This document shows, in pieces, positions 14,384 through 22,398 of a DNA stretch of 64,000 nt (position 1 is its first letter; each line of letters begins with the position of its first letter). The DNA comes from UBA5072 sp046481675. GTDB taxonomy: Bacteria > Bacteroidota > Bacteroidia > Bacteroidales > UBA10428. The stretch spans positions 1 to 64,000 of the forward strand of contig JAWOJJ010000045.1 of assembly GCA_046481675.1 (NCBI GenBank), read 5' to 3'. The notes below the pieces were generated by a model, which saw nothing but the letters and a program-made list of their open reading frames with translations, made no database searches and had not been told where the DNA came from. A program made the position numbers and the translations under genes.

Positions 14384-16561
14384 ATGAATAAAAAAGCATC
14401 CAAATCTGCCATAAGCAATAAAATATTCCTTGGGTTTTGGTTTGTTCTTTTCGCAACCCTGGTCCTTGTCATCAACTGGCTTTTCCGTATGCCTGTTCAA
14501 AAAGCTGATGAGCTTGTACTGAGGTTCTCTTCCACTAAAAGCCAATTAACCGATCTTAAGGCCATTCATGTAAATTTTCTGCTCAATTATAACCAGGCCG
14601 ACAATCTGTTTTCAAATACCGACATTAAGGCTGAATCAGATGCCCGATTGATCATTTCCGAAATCAGGAGGGACCTGACCTTTTGTAAGGCTCACTATTC
14701 CGTGGCCCGTAAGAAAGAGATATCTGCTTCCATTGAACAATTTTCAAATACACTTTCCATATTTGAGAACTCGCTGAATGATTTCTTCCTGATCTCGCAC
14801 GAGCGTGGAAATCTGAAGTCGGGGTTGGTGTCCCAATGGCTGGGGCTGTCGCGTACCATGTTTGACGCAACCAACCAAAGCAAAGGCGAGCAGGCCGCCG
14901 GCATGTTTCAGATTAAAGATCTGGAAAACCAGTATTTATTAACCAGGGACATCAGAACACTTGAAAACATCTCTGTAATTGCCGAGGAGATCCGCAACCA
15001 GATAGCTTTTGAAGAAGGAGCGATCACTTACGAAGATCTCGATCGGTATGCATCGCTTACAGGCAACCTGGTTTCCATTGAAAAAAGGATGGGGTATGAG
15101 GGTGCCCCGGGTATTGTTACAGAAATGCAGCAATCCATGCAAAGGTTGCAGGAAGGTTTTCAGAAGACCAACGGCCTCATCATCGAAAAGGCGGACAAAG
15201 GTAGAGCAGGGTGGACTGTTGCACGCTATCTCTTCATCATCCTCATCGTAGCATTGTATATTTACTTGTTTATCAATATTTTCTCAATTGTAGATCCTTT
15301 GCAACAACTCGCCGGTTTTGCAAAGAAGATTGCCCGGGGTGAATTCCCTGATGATGCTGTTTCATGTGGCAACCTGCCGGATATGCATGACATCAAGGAT
15401 TCTCTCGACAAGCATGTTGTTTCCTTGCGCAGCAAGCATGCATTTACCAGCGCGATGAACCAGGATATTCTTGACGTAACATTGGATTTGCCGGATGAAA
15501 ACGATGAGCTGGGGCAGGAACTCATCAGGCTTCAGAAGAAAATTTCGGAAAATGTTGAAAAGCAGGCCAGAAATGAAGAAGACAATCTGAAGAGGCGCTA
15601 CATGAATGAAGGTCTGGCCCGGTTTGCTGAAATTCTGCGAACAAAGAGTAATGATCTGACCATATTGGGTGACAACTTCATACGTGAAATAGTCAAGTAC
15701 CTGAACGCCATTCAGGGCGGTTTCTTCATTTATGAAAATACAGACATATCAACTCCGGCACTGAACCTGTTAGCGGCATTCGCTTACAACCGGAAGAAAT
15801 ACATGAACAAGTCGATTTCCCTGGGTGAAGGCCTTGTGGGAACATGTGCCAAAGAAAAGAAAACCATCAACCTGCTGGAAATACCTGCCGGTTATATCAT
15901 CATTACATCGGGGCTTGGCGATACGCCGCCTGACAATCTGTTGCTGATTCCTGTGCTTCATGAAGACGAACTGCTCGGTGTGATTGAAATTGCTTCGCTC
16001 AACCGGTTCAAAGATTACGAGATTGAATTTGCCGAACAGGTTGCAAGAAGCCTGGGTTCAACCATTGATTATGCGCGGAACAACCAGAAAACAGCTGATT
16101 TGTTGGCCCGTTCGCAGCAACAGGCACTTGAAATGGCAGAACAGGAAGAAGAAATGAGGCAGAACATGGAAGAACTGAAAGCCACCCAGGAAGAATCGGG
16201 CCGGCGTGAGGAAGAATTCAGGGGCATAGTGGAAGCCATGGGTAACTCTTTGTATGTTATCGAGTATGATTTGGAAGGAAAGATCAGCGACTGCAATGAT
16301 AAATTATGTGTCTTCCTGGGAACCACCCGGGATGATCTCATGGGAAAATTGCACCAGGATGCCTTCAATGGCACACTGAAAACCGATACCCGGTTTTGGG
16401 AGGACGTATTGAGGGAAAAACATGTCAATGTCCATGAAACCATCAGGATAGGGAAGAAAGAAGTTGAAATTGTGGAAAACTTCACGCCAGTTATCAGCCG
16501 TGAAGGAATTACAGTTAAATATATAAATTTCGCAACAGATGGCCGAATTGGGAATAGTTGA
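14384..16561 (+). CDS. membrane sensor: 4-helix periplasmic domain, GAF, coiled coil, PAS; no output domain
   Basis: A 725-residue sensor. Two membrane segments (about 14-33 and 281-302) frame an all-helical periplasmic domain of about 245 residues. Inside are a HAMP-like linker, a GAF domain (about 405-560; LGEGLVGTCAKEKKTINLLE), a coiled coil (about 565-608) containing EEEMRQNMEELKATQEE, and a PAS domain (about 610-720; LYVIEYDLEGKISDCNDKLC). There is no histidine kinase, GGDEF or phosphatase domain, so it must signal through protein contact or through modification. The E/Q-rich coiled coil recurs in the SpoIIE protein downstream and is a plausible target of the CheR/CheB enzymes encoded on both sides. 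Its end overlaps the next gene by 23 bases. Confidence 0.88.
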   Translation: MNKKASKSAISNKIFLGFWFVLFATLVLVINWLFRMPVQKADELVLRFSSTKSQLTDLKAIHVNFLLNYNQADNLFSNTDIKAESDARLIISEIRRDLTFCKAHYSVARKKEISASIEQFSNTLSIFENSLNDFFLISHERGNLKSGLVSQWLGLSRTMFDATNQSKGEQAAGMFQIKDLENQYLLTRDIRTLENISVIAEEIRNQIAFEEGAITYEDLDRYASLTGNLVSIEKRMGYEGAPGIVTEMQQSMQRLQEGFQKTNGLIIEKADKGRAGWTVARYLFIILIVALYIYLFINIFSIVDPLQQLAGFAKKIARGEFPDDAVSCGNLPDMHDIKDSLDKHVVSLRSKHAFTSAMNQDILDVTLDLPDENDELGQELIRLQKKISENVEKQARNEEDNLKRRYMNEGLARFAEILRTKSNDLTILGDNFIREIVKYLNAIQGGFFIYENTDISTPALNLLAAFAYNRKKYMNKSISLGEGLVGTCAKEKKTINLLEIPAGYIIITSGLGDTPPDNLLLIPVLHEDELLGVIEIASLNRFKDYEIEFAEQVARSLGSTIDYARNNQKTADLLARSQQQALEMAEQEEEMRQNMEELKATQEESGRREEEFRGIVEAMGNSLYVIEYDLEGKISDCNDKLCVFLGTTRDDLMGKLHQDAFNGTLKTDTRFWEDVLREKHVNVHETIRIGKKEVEIVENFTPVISREGITVKYINFATDGRIGNS

Positions 16562-17363
16562 CATACGGGAAATTATCAGGCTCATAAAATCGTTATACAA
16601 TTACGATTTCTCAAGTTATGCGCTTACTTCTTTCAAGCAACGGCTGGAAAGGGTTATGAAGATGTATGCCCTGGGGTCTCTGGACAGTCTCATGCGAAAA
16701 TTACAGGATGACGCAGGTTTTTTTGATACTTTCCTTTTTGAGATGACGGTGTCTTCAACTGAAATGTTTCGTGATCCGTCTTTGTGGCGTTGGTTAAGGG
16801 AGGAATTCTTTCCTCAGCAAATTGATAAAAACTCAGGAAAATTTAAAATCTGGCTTCCTTTATGTGTTTCAGGAGGAGAATTGTACTCGCTTGCCATACT
16901 GCTTCATGAAATCGGCATGGCTGATAAGGTACAGATTACCGCCTCGTGCATCAGCAACAAAAGTATTGATTTAATCAGGGGAGGCAATTATGATGCAAAA
17001 AAAATAGAAATCTCCGAAGAGAATTATAAAAGGTTTAACGGGCTCAAGGAATTATCAGCCTATTACAAACCCGAAAAAGACTACGTGGTTAGAAACAACA
17101 GCCTGATTGAGCAAGTTGAATTTAAAAAACTAAATATTAACTTTGATAGTGCACCCCAAAATGCCAAACTGATCCTGTTCAGAAATGCCCTGATATACTA
17201 TAATCCTGCCCTGCAGGAAAAAATACTGCAGGTTCTTCACGGAACCCTGTCGGTTTCAGGTCACCTGATCATCGGAATTCGTGAAAAGATACCCGGGTTA
17301 AGCACCAGCAAGGATTTTGAATTTGTAAATGAAGCTGAGGGCGTATACCGGAAAAAATATTGA
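16539..17363 (+). CDS. CheR paralogue with degenerate SAM-binding site
   Basis: A 274-residue CheR-like protein. The N-terminal domain (YDFSSYALTSFKQRLERVMK) and EMTVSSTEMFRDPSLWRW are conserved, but the methyltransferase part is altered: the SAM loop reads LPLCVSGGELYS instead of the A-G-C-S-T-G-x-E-x-Y-S seen in its neighbour, the acidic residue after strand 2 is missing (ITASCISNKSIDL in place of YATDI), and LCRNV is LFRNALIYYN. It may be a pseudo-enzyme that binds or regulates the active CheR or the sensor, or it may use an altered site. It starts inside the end of the sensor gene (23-base overlap) and is seven bases from cheB, so it is part of the same operon. CheR ancestry is certain; activity is doubtful. 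Confidence 0.85.
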   Translation: MAELGIVDIREIIRLIKSLYNYDFSSYALTSFKQRLERVMKMYALGSLDSLMRKLQDDAGFFDTFLFEMTVSSTEMFRDPSLWRWLREEFFPQQIDKNSGKFKIWLPLCVSGGELYSLAILLHEIGMADKVQITASCISNKSIDLIRGGNYDAKKIEISEENYKRFNGLKELSAYYKPEKDYVVRNNSLIEQVEFKKLNINFDSAPQNAKLILFRNALIYYNPALQEKILQVLHGTLSVSGHLIIGIREKIPGLSTSKDFEFVNEAEGVYRKKY

Positions 17364-17370
17364 TTTGATA

Positions 17371-17931
17371 ATGAATTACAAAGCAGTAATATTAGGCGGA
17401 TCAGCTGGCAGTTTCCAGATAGTTACCCGGATACTGAATTCATTGCCCAAGGATTTTCCCTTGCCTGTTTTGCTGTGCCTTCACCGGCTCAAGCATGTTC
17501 GCTCGGGATTTGTGGAAGCATTATCGCTGAAATCCAATATACCCGTTGAGGAACCCTACGATAAGGACTCGCTCCGGCCAGGGAAAGCTTATCTTGCACC
17601 GGCCAATTATCATATGTATGTTGAACTGGCAAACCGTATTGCTTTGTCAACTGAAGATACGGTAAATCATTCCCGGCCGTCTATTGACCTTTCCTTTATT
17701 TCAGCAGCCAACGCATACCGCGAGAAACTCATTGGCATCATACTTTCGGGCGCCAATAAAGACGGAGCGTTGGGACTTAAAAGGGTTCATGATAATGGAG
17801 GCGTTGCCATTGTTCAGGATCCCAATGAATGTGAAGTAAAAACGATGACACAATCTGCCCTGCAACTTACCAAGGTGGATTTCGTATATAGCACAGATCA
17901 GATCATTAGTTATTTACAAAAGCTCCGGTAA
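17371..17931 (+). CDS. stand-alone CheB methylesterase domain
   Basis: A 186-residue CheB-type protein-glutamate methylesterase without a receiver domain. The catalytic triad is complete: Ser11 in GGSAGSF, His38 in LLCLHRLKHV and Asp131 in LSGANKDGALGLKRV. APANYHMYVE and SRPSIDLSF are further family motifs. Start at the ATG at 17371 puts the first strand at the N-terminus; an ATG 14 codons earlier overlaps the previous gene and is less likely. CheB removes methyl esters placed by CheR (or deamidates Gln). Without a receiver domain it cannot be controlled by phosphorylation in the classical way. Four-base gap to the next gene. Confidence 0.9.
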   Translation: MNYKAVILGGSAGSFQIVTRILNSLPKDFPLPVLLCLHRLKHVRSGFVEALSLKSNIPVEEPYDKDSLRPGKAYLAPANYHMYVELANRIALSTEDTVNHSRPSIDLSFISAANAYREKLIGIILSGANKDGALGLKRVHDNGGVAIVQDPNECEVKTMTQSALQLTKVDFVYSTDQIISYLQKLR

Positions 17932-17935
17932 GTCG

Positions 17936-18724
17936 ATGATTGACATGAAAAAATACAGAAAATCCAGCATTACGGCCCTGATCGTTTTGGTTGTGGGTTT
18001 GCTGCTGACTTTTGCCGCCCTTTGGGAGTCATTGCTGACCAGTGATGTGCAAAAAGAAGGATGGGTTGTGTTTTTCATTCTCATGCTTTTTGCTACCGGT
18101 GTTTTCCTGTTTATCATAGCCTTCAGGTCCACAGATGAGGCTGAACTCGAGAATATGAAAAAAACGGCCTTTGAAGCCGGGAAGAAAGAAATTCTGCAGG
18201 AACTTGAAAACAGAAAACAGGAAGAAACCAGCGAAGATAAAGACGAGTCAAAAGCCATTGACCATACCGTTTCCTCAGTGCTAACCGGCATGCAGGGAAT
18301 CCGGACCATGAACAGTTTCTGCAACAAGATATTGTCAAACCTGGGTAAGGAAATGGAGTTTGTTCAGGGCCTGCTTTACGTGAAAGACAACCAGGACGAC
18401 CTGTTCACTCCAGCCGGGGAATATGCCCTTACGGATCGCAAGCCGGGCCCTTTTAAGACTGGAGAAGGCCTTGCAGGCCAGGTTGCTGAAAGCAAAACAA
18501 GGATGGTACTGTATGATGTACCTGAAAACTATTTCACGGTTTCATCAGGATTGGGTAATTCACAACCCCGCTTCCTGCTTATTGTTCCTGTTCTGAACAA
18601 CGACGAAATCATTGCAGTGATTGAGCTCGCGGCATTTAAAAAACCGGATGCCCTGACCGAAAAAATTCTTGATAAATTAGCATCTGAACTGGGGCCCAGG
18701 ATTCATAAATTTGCAGTTGCCTGA
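17936..18724 (+). CDS. two-TM GAF-domain protein
   Basis: A 262-residue inner-membrane protein: two transmembrane segments (about 11-33 and 41-63) joined by a short loop, a charged coiled linker (about 68-105; ENMKKTAFEAGKKEILQELE) and a C-terminal GAF domain (about 110-258) with TGEGLAGQVAESKTRMVLYD and VSSGLGNSQPRFLLIVPVL. The GAF domain closely resembles those of the flanking 725- and 873-residue proteins in its E-G-L-x-G-x-x-A and S-S-G-x-G motifs, pointing to duplication within the locus. No output domain; probably an accessory sensor or a scaffold in the same complex. Start could be Met4. Confidence 0.82.
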   Translation: MIDMKKYRKSSITALIVLVVGLLLTFAALWESLLTSDVQKEGWVVFFILMLFATGVFLFIIAFRSTDEAELENMKKTAFEAGKKEILQELENRKQEETSEDKDESKAIDHTVSSVLTGMQGIRTMNSFCNKILSNLGKEMEFVQGLLYVKDNQDDLFTPAGEYALTDRKPGPFKTGEGLAGQVAESKTRMVLYDVPENYFTVSSGLGNSQPRFLLIVPVLNNDEIIAVIELAAFKKPDALTEKILDKLASELGPRIHKFAVA

Positions 18725-18729
18725 TCATT

Positions 18730-21351
18730 ATGAGTACAGAAAATAAAAATAATATCCTTCAGGAGGTGCTGCGAACGGAAACGTTTGTTGCAGGGCTCAT
18801 CACCGGTTTGACACTGACTCTGCTCGGTTGGACAATGGAATTTATCAGAAGCCGGGTACATGTATCCTTTTCAGGCATTGGCGAAATTCACAGGAGCAAT
18901 CCCCTGTTGTACATTCTCGATTTTATGCCGCTGATCATGGTTATAGGGGCATACCTGCTTGATAAGCGCAGGATGAAGGATAAATCCACTTTTGAAACCA
19001 GCCTGAACGAGCGTGATTCACGAATGAACGCCATGGCTGATTTTGCCAAGAAAATTGGAGAAGGGGATTACCGTTCCCAGCTTACCATCAGCTCCGAGCA
19101 GGACATTCTTGCACAATCGCTGCTGCTCATGCGCGACAACCTGCTTCAGAGTTCAAAGAAAGAATCGGAACAGAGCTGGATTGCTGAAGGCAAAGAAATT
19201 ATTTCCGACATACTCCGGCAATATAATAAAATTGATGAACTGTCGTCACATGTAATTCAGAATTTGGTAACCTACACCAAACTGGTACAGGGTGCTTTTT
19301 ACCTGTACAACGACGATCGCAAGGTACTTACGGGTGTTGCCAAATATGCCTATAACAGAATAAAATTCAGCAATTCCGAATATAAGCTGGGCTACGGACT
19401 GATCGGCCAGTGTGCTTATGAAATGGATTACATCTATCGCACCGAAATTCCGGACGATTATGTTACCGTATCTTCAGGAATTCTGGGCGACCAGAAACCC
19501 CGGAGCCTTTTACTGATACCCCTGATCTCCGATGAAAAACTTCAGGGAGTTATGGAATTTGCCTCTGTTGAAAGCCACATTCCCAACCTGACCATCCGGT
19601 TGCTGAAGGAGCTGGCTGAAATAATCGCAAGAACCTTTTTTAACCTGAAGATTAACGAGCGTACTGAAAAATTACTGGTTGAATCACAGCAAATGACGCT
19701 CGAACTTCAGGAGAATGAAGAAGAACTCAGGCAGAATGCCGAAGAAATGAGGGCAACCCAGGAAGAGCTTAAAAAATCGAACGAGCACCTGGAACAGCAG
19801 GTTCAGGAAGTTGAAAACGCGCAGAAGAGACAGTACTCCCTGCTTGAAAATGCATCAGAAATAATCGCCATTTATGATGAAAACATGTTGATGAAGTATG
19901 TCAGTCCCTCTGTGTTTAAAATTCTTGGTTTTACTTCCGAAGAAATGATGCATGGCAAGGATATTGACCGCCTCACGCGAAAAGGCGAAACCAGCATGCG
20001 CAACATGTTCAAGCAATTGCTTGCCAAGCCCGACGAGCCGGTTACCATCCAGTACACCTACATGAAAAAGAACGGCCAGAAGATCTTTTTGGAAGCTACC
20101 GGCCGGAATTTAGTTACGGACCCTGCCATTGAAGGCATCATTCTGAACTCATCCGATATTACGGAAAGAAAGCGTGCCGAGCGTGAAGAACGACTTAAGA
20201 GCAAGATGCAGGCGCTGTCGGAAAACTCACTCGACCTGATCATCCGGTTGAGTACCATCGGACAGTTCTTTTATGCCAATCCCATTGTCAGCAGCTTCAT
20301 GGATATTGACCCCAAAGATCTCATCAACAAATCACTCGGTGAGGTCAATATGTCGGAAGCGCTGCACAAGTATTTCAAGGATACCATTGACACCATCAAG
20401 TCCTATCCCAATAAAACACTGGCAGAAATTACCATTCCTGCAACCATTGAAGGTGTTCAGGCCGACCGGATTATGAGTTTTGCTGCCATTCCAGAATTCA
20501 ACGAGAATGAATTGGAAACCATTCTTTTTGTGGGGCATGACATTACAGAAGCCAAGCAAATTGAACTTGAAATTCAGGACAAGAACCGCAAGATTGAAGA
20601 CTCCATCAATTACGCACAGCGCATACAGACTTCTATTCTTCCCGATATCAGAACGGTCAGGGAACACCTGCCGAAATCGTTTATCCTGTATAAGCCCAGG
20701 GATGTGGTCAGTGGCGACTTCCCCTGGTTCTTCAACAGGGGTAATGATATTTATGTGGCAGCTGTAGATTGCACCGGGCACGGCGTTCCGGGTGCATTGC
20801 TTTCATTTGTAGGTTATTTTCTGCTGAACAATATTGTTGACCACGAAAGAAAGATGACTGCTTCTGAAGTATGTGATATGCTTCACTTTGGCGTGAGAAG
20901 AACACTTAAACAGGATAGTGAGGAAGCAGAAGCCAGAGATGGCATGGATATCGCTTTTTGCAAGGTGAACCATTTGGAAAAGGAACTTCAGTATGCCGGT
21001 GCCCACCGCCCGCTCTATATGCTGCGTGACGGTGAACTAACCGAATATAAAGGCGACCGGAAGGCCATTGGCGGAATCCCTCATCGCAAAAAAGAGGAGG
21101 AAAATTTCACCAATTACGTAATCCGGTACAAACGCGGAGATAAGTTTTTCTTCTTTTCCGACGGTCTTCCCGATCAGTTGGGAGGTCCCGAAGGAAAGAA
21201 ATACTCTCCCAAACGGATACGCGAAATGATCCTGGAGCATAAAGACCTTCCGATAGAAAAGTACAGCACGCTTTTCGCTGAGGACTTTGAAGTTTGGAAA
21301 GGTGAAGGAAAACAAATAGACGATGTGCTATTGATTGGAATCGAATTTTAG
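18730..21351 (+). CDS. GAF-PAS-PAS-SpoIIE (PP2C-type) phosphatase, SiaA-like role
   Basis: An 873-residue membrane-bound phosphatase. Two transmembrane segments (about 18-40 and 57-77), GAF (about 155-310), coiled coil (about 315-375) with EEELRQNAEEMRATQEE, PAS (about 378-490; MKYVSPSVFKILGFTSEEMM), a second PAS-like domain (about 498-610) and a C-terminal SpoIIE domain (about 625-873). Metal-binding motifs are present: VVSGDFPWFF, VDCTGHGVPGA, FFFSDGLPDQ and IDDVLLIGI; Pro replaces the usual Tyr after GDF. In Pseudomonas, SiaA is a PP2C phosphatase that dephosphorylates SiaC; here the very next genes encode SiaB and SiaC, so that role is the natural inference although the sensor part is GAF/PAS rather than HAMP. 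Confidence 0.9.
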   Translation: MSTENKNNILQEVLRTETFVAGLITGLTLTLLGWTMEFIRSRVHVSFSGIGEIHRSNPLLYILDFMPLIMVIGAYLLDKRRMKDKSTFETSLNERDSRMNAMADFAKKIGEGDYRSQLTISSEQDILAQSLLLMRDNLLQSSKKESEQSWIAEGKEIISDILRQYNKIDELSSHVIQNLVTYTKLVQGAFYLYNDDRKVLTGVAKYAYNRIKFSNSEYKLGYGLIGQCAYEMDYIYRTEIPDDYVTVSSGILGDQKPRSLLLIPLISDEKLQGVMEFASVESHIPNLTIRLLKELAEIIARTFFNLKINERTEKLLVESQQMTLELQENEEELRQNAEEMRATQEELKKSNEHLEQQVQEVENAQKRQYSLLENASEIIAIYDENMLMKYVSPSVFKILGFTSEEMMHGKDIDRLTRKGETSMRNMFKQLLAKPDEPVTIQYTYMKKNGQKIFLEATGRNLVTDPAIEGIILNSSDITERKRAEREERLKSKMQALSENSLDLIIRLSTIGQFFYANPIVSSFMDIDPKDLINKSLGEVNMSEALHKYFKDTIDTIKSYPNKTLAEITIPATIEGVQADRIMSFAAIPEFNENELETILFVGHDITEAKQIELEIQDKNRKIEDSINYAQRIQTSILPDIRTVREHLPKSFILYKPRDVVSGDFPWFFNRGNDIYVAAVDCTGHGVPGALLSFVGYFLLNNIVDHERKMTASEVCDMLHFGVRRTLKQDSEEAEARDGMDIAFCKVNHLEKELQYAGAHRPLYMLRDGELTEYKGDRKAIGGIPHRKKEEENFTNYVIRYKRGDKFFFFSDGLPDQLGGPEGKKYSPKRIREMILEHKDLPIEKYSTLFAEDFEVWKGEGKQIDDVLLIGIEF

Positions 21352-21378
21352 TAATATTGTAATATAAACAAATGAACA

Positions 21379-21960
21379 ATGGATAATAAAAAAGATGTGA
21401 AAGGCTTTCTGGAGTTTGTTTATGAATTCTACAAATCAATGAAAGCCCATGAGATCACTTTAGTGTATGAGGGTGAAATAACCCATCAGATCACCAAGGC
21501 ATTTACATCTCTCACTGAATCGAACATGTCAAAAGAAGATGAGCCGAATTCAGTACAACGAAAGGTATTCCATGTGATGGTTGAATGTTTACAGAATATC
21601 AGCAAGCATGCAGATGATTTCACCTCAAATGATTATCTCTTTTCAGGACGTGGCATCTTTCTTGTAAGTAAAGGTGAAGACGAATACAGTGTGACTACCG
21701 GAAATGCGGTTGAAAATGATAAGATTGAATATCTTACCGAGTTGCTGGAGAACATCAACCACATGGACAAGGATGAACTCAAAGAGTTGTACAAAAGGCA
21801 AATGAAAGAAGGAAGACTTTCAGAAAAAGGAGGTGCAGGCCTGGGTTTCATTGACATTAAAAGAAAAACCAACAAGGAACTTGAATATCATTTTCTACCC
21901 ATATCGGATGATACCTCATTCTTTTTACTGACATCAACCATTTCTAGAAGCGATAATTAA
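21379..21960 (+). CDS. siaB: SiaB-family protein kinase (DUF6272)
   Basis: A 193-residue HATPase-type kinase-like protein. The N-box region VFHVMVECLQNISKHADD (about 57-74) and the glycine loop EKGGAGLGFIDIKRKT (about 152-167) mark the ATP site. SiaB in Pseudomonas aeruginosa phosphorylates SiaC on a threonine, while SiaA reverses this. The gene lies 27 bases after the SpoIIE phosphatase and just before siaC, giving the phosphatase-kinase-substrate order of a partner switch. A second SiaB-like gene is at 41453. Cytosolic. Confidence 0.87.
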   Translation: MDNKKDVKGFLEFVYEFYKSMKAHEITLVYEGEITHQITKAFTSLTESNMSKEDEPNSVQRKVFHVMVECLQNISKHADDFTSNDYLFSGRGIFLVSKGEDEYSVTTGNAVENDKIEYLTELLENINHMDKDELKELYKRQMKEGRLSEKGGAGLGFIDIKRKTNKELEYHFLPISDDTSFFLLTSTISRSDN

Positions 21961-21976
21961 AATAACTTTGGAACAT

Positions 21977-22351
21977 ATGGAAACAATCAAAATTCAAGGA
22001 ACTGAAGACACCCCCAAAATAATGCTTGATGCAGAGAACGAAATCATGGAGATCAGCGGTCGTTCTTTGCCTGAAGATGTAAGCTCCTTTTATGAACCGG
22101 TATTGAACTGGTTGAATGAATATGCTGAAAATCCGAATAAGAAAACCATATTCAATTTCAAGCTGACCTATTTCAATACCGCATCTTCCAAGCTGTTGCT
22201 TGATATTCTCATGAAACTAGAGGAAATGCACGAAAAAGGCAATGATGTTGTGATCAGATGGCATTTCCCTGAAGATGATGAGGATATGGCTGAGGCTGGT
22301 GAGGAATACGCCGATATCGTAGATGTACCTTTTGAACAGATTCCCTATTAA
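21977..22351 (+). CDS. siaC: SiaC-family switch protein (DUF1987)
   Basis: A 124-residue DUF1987 protein. I start it at the ATG at 21977 (METIKIQGTEDTPKIMLDAE); a TTG three codons earlier is in frame but less likely. The segment FKLTYFNTASSKLLLDIL carries the phospho-acceptor region: with this start its Thr is residue 68, the number of the phosphorylated threonine reported for Pseudomonas SiaC. The fold resembles anti-sigma factor antagonists. Unphosphorylated SiaC activates the diguanylate cyclase SiaD in Pseudomonas; no GGDEF gene is in this window, so the target here must be different or distant, and the following ABC protein is a candidate. Acidic C-terminal half (FPEDDEDMAEAGEEYADI). Confidence 0.9.
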   Translation: METIKIQGTEDTPKIMLDAENEIMEISGRSLPEDVSSFYEPVLNWLNEYAENPNKKTIFNFKLTYFNTASSKLLLDILMKLEEMHEKGNDVVIRWHFPEDDEDMAEAGEEYADIVDVPFEQIPY

Positions 22352-22398
22352 CGGATTGCCCTGCCGGTAAAAGGTTAAAATTCCAAACTCGCCCCTGA

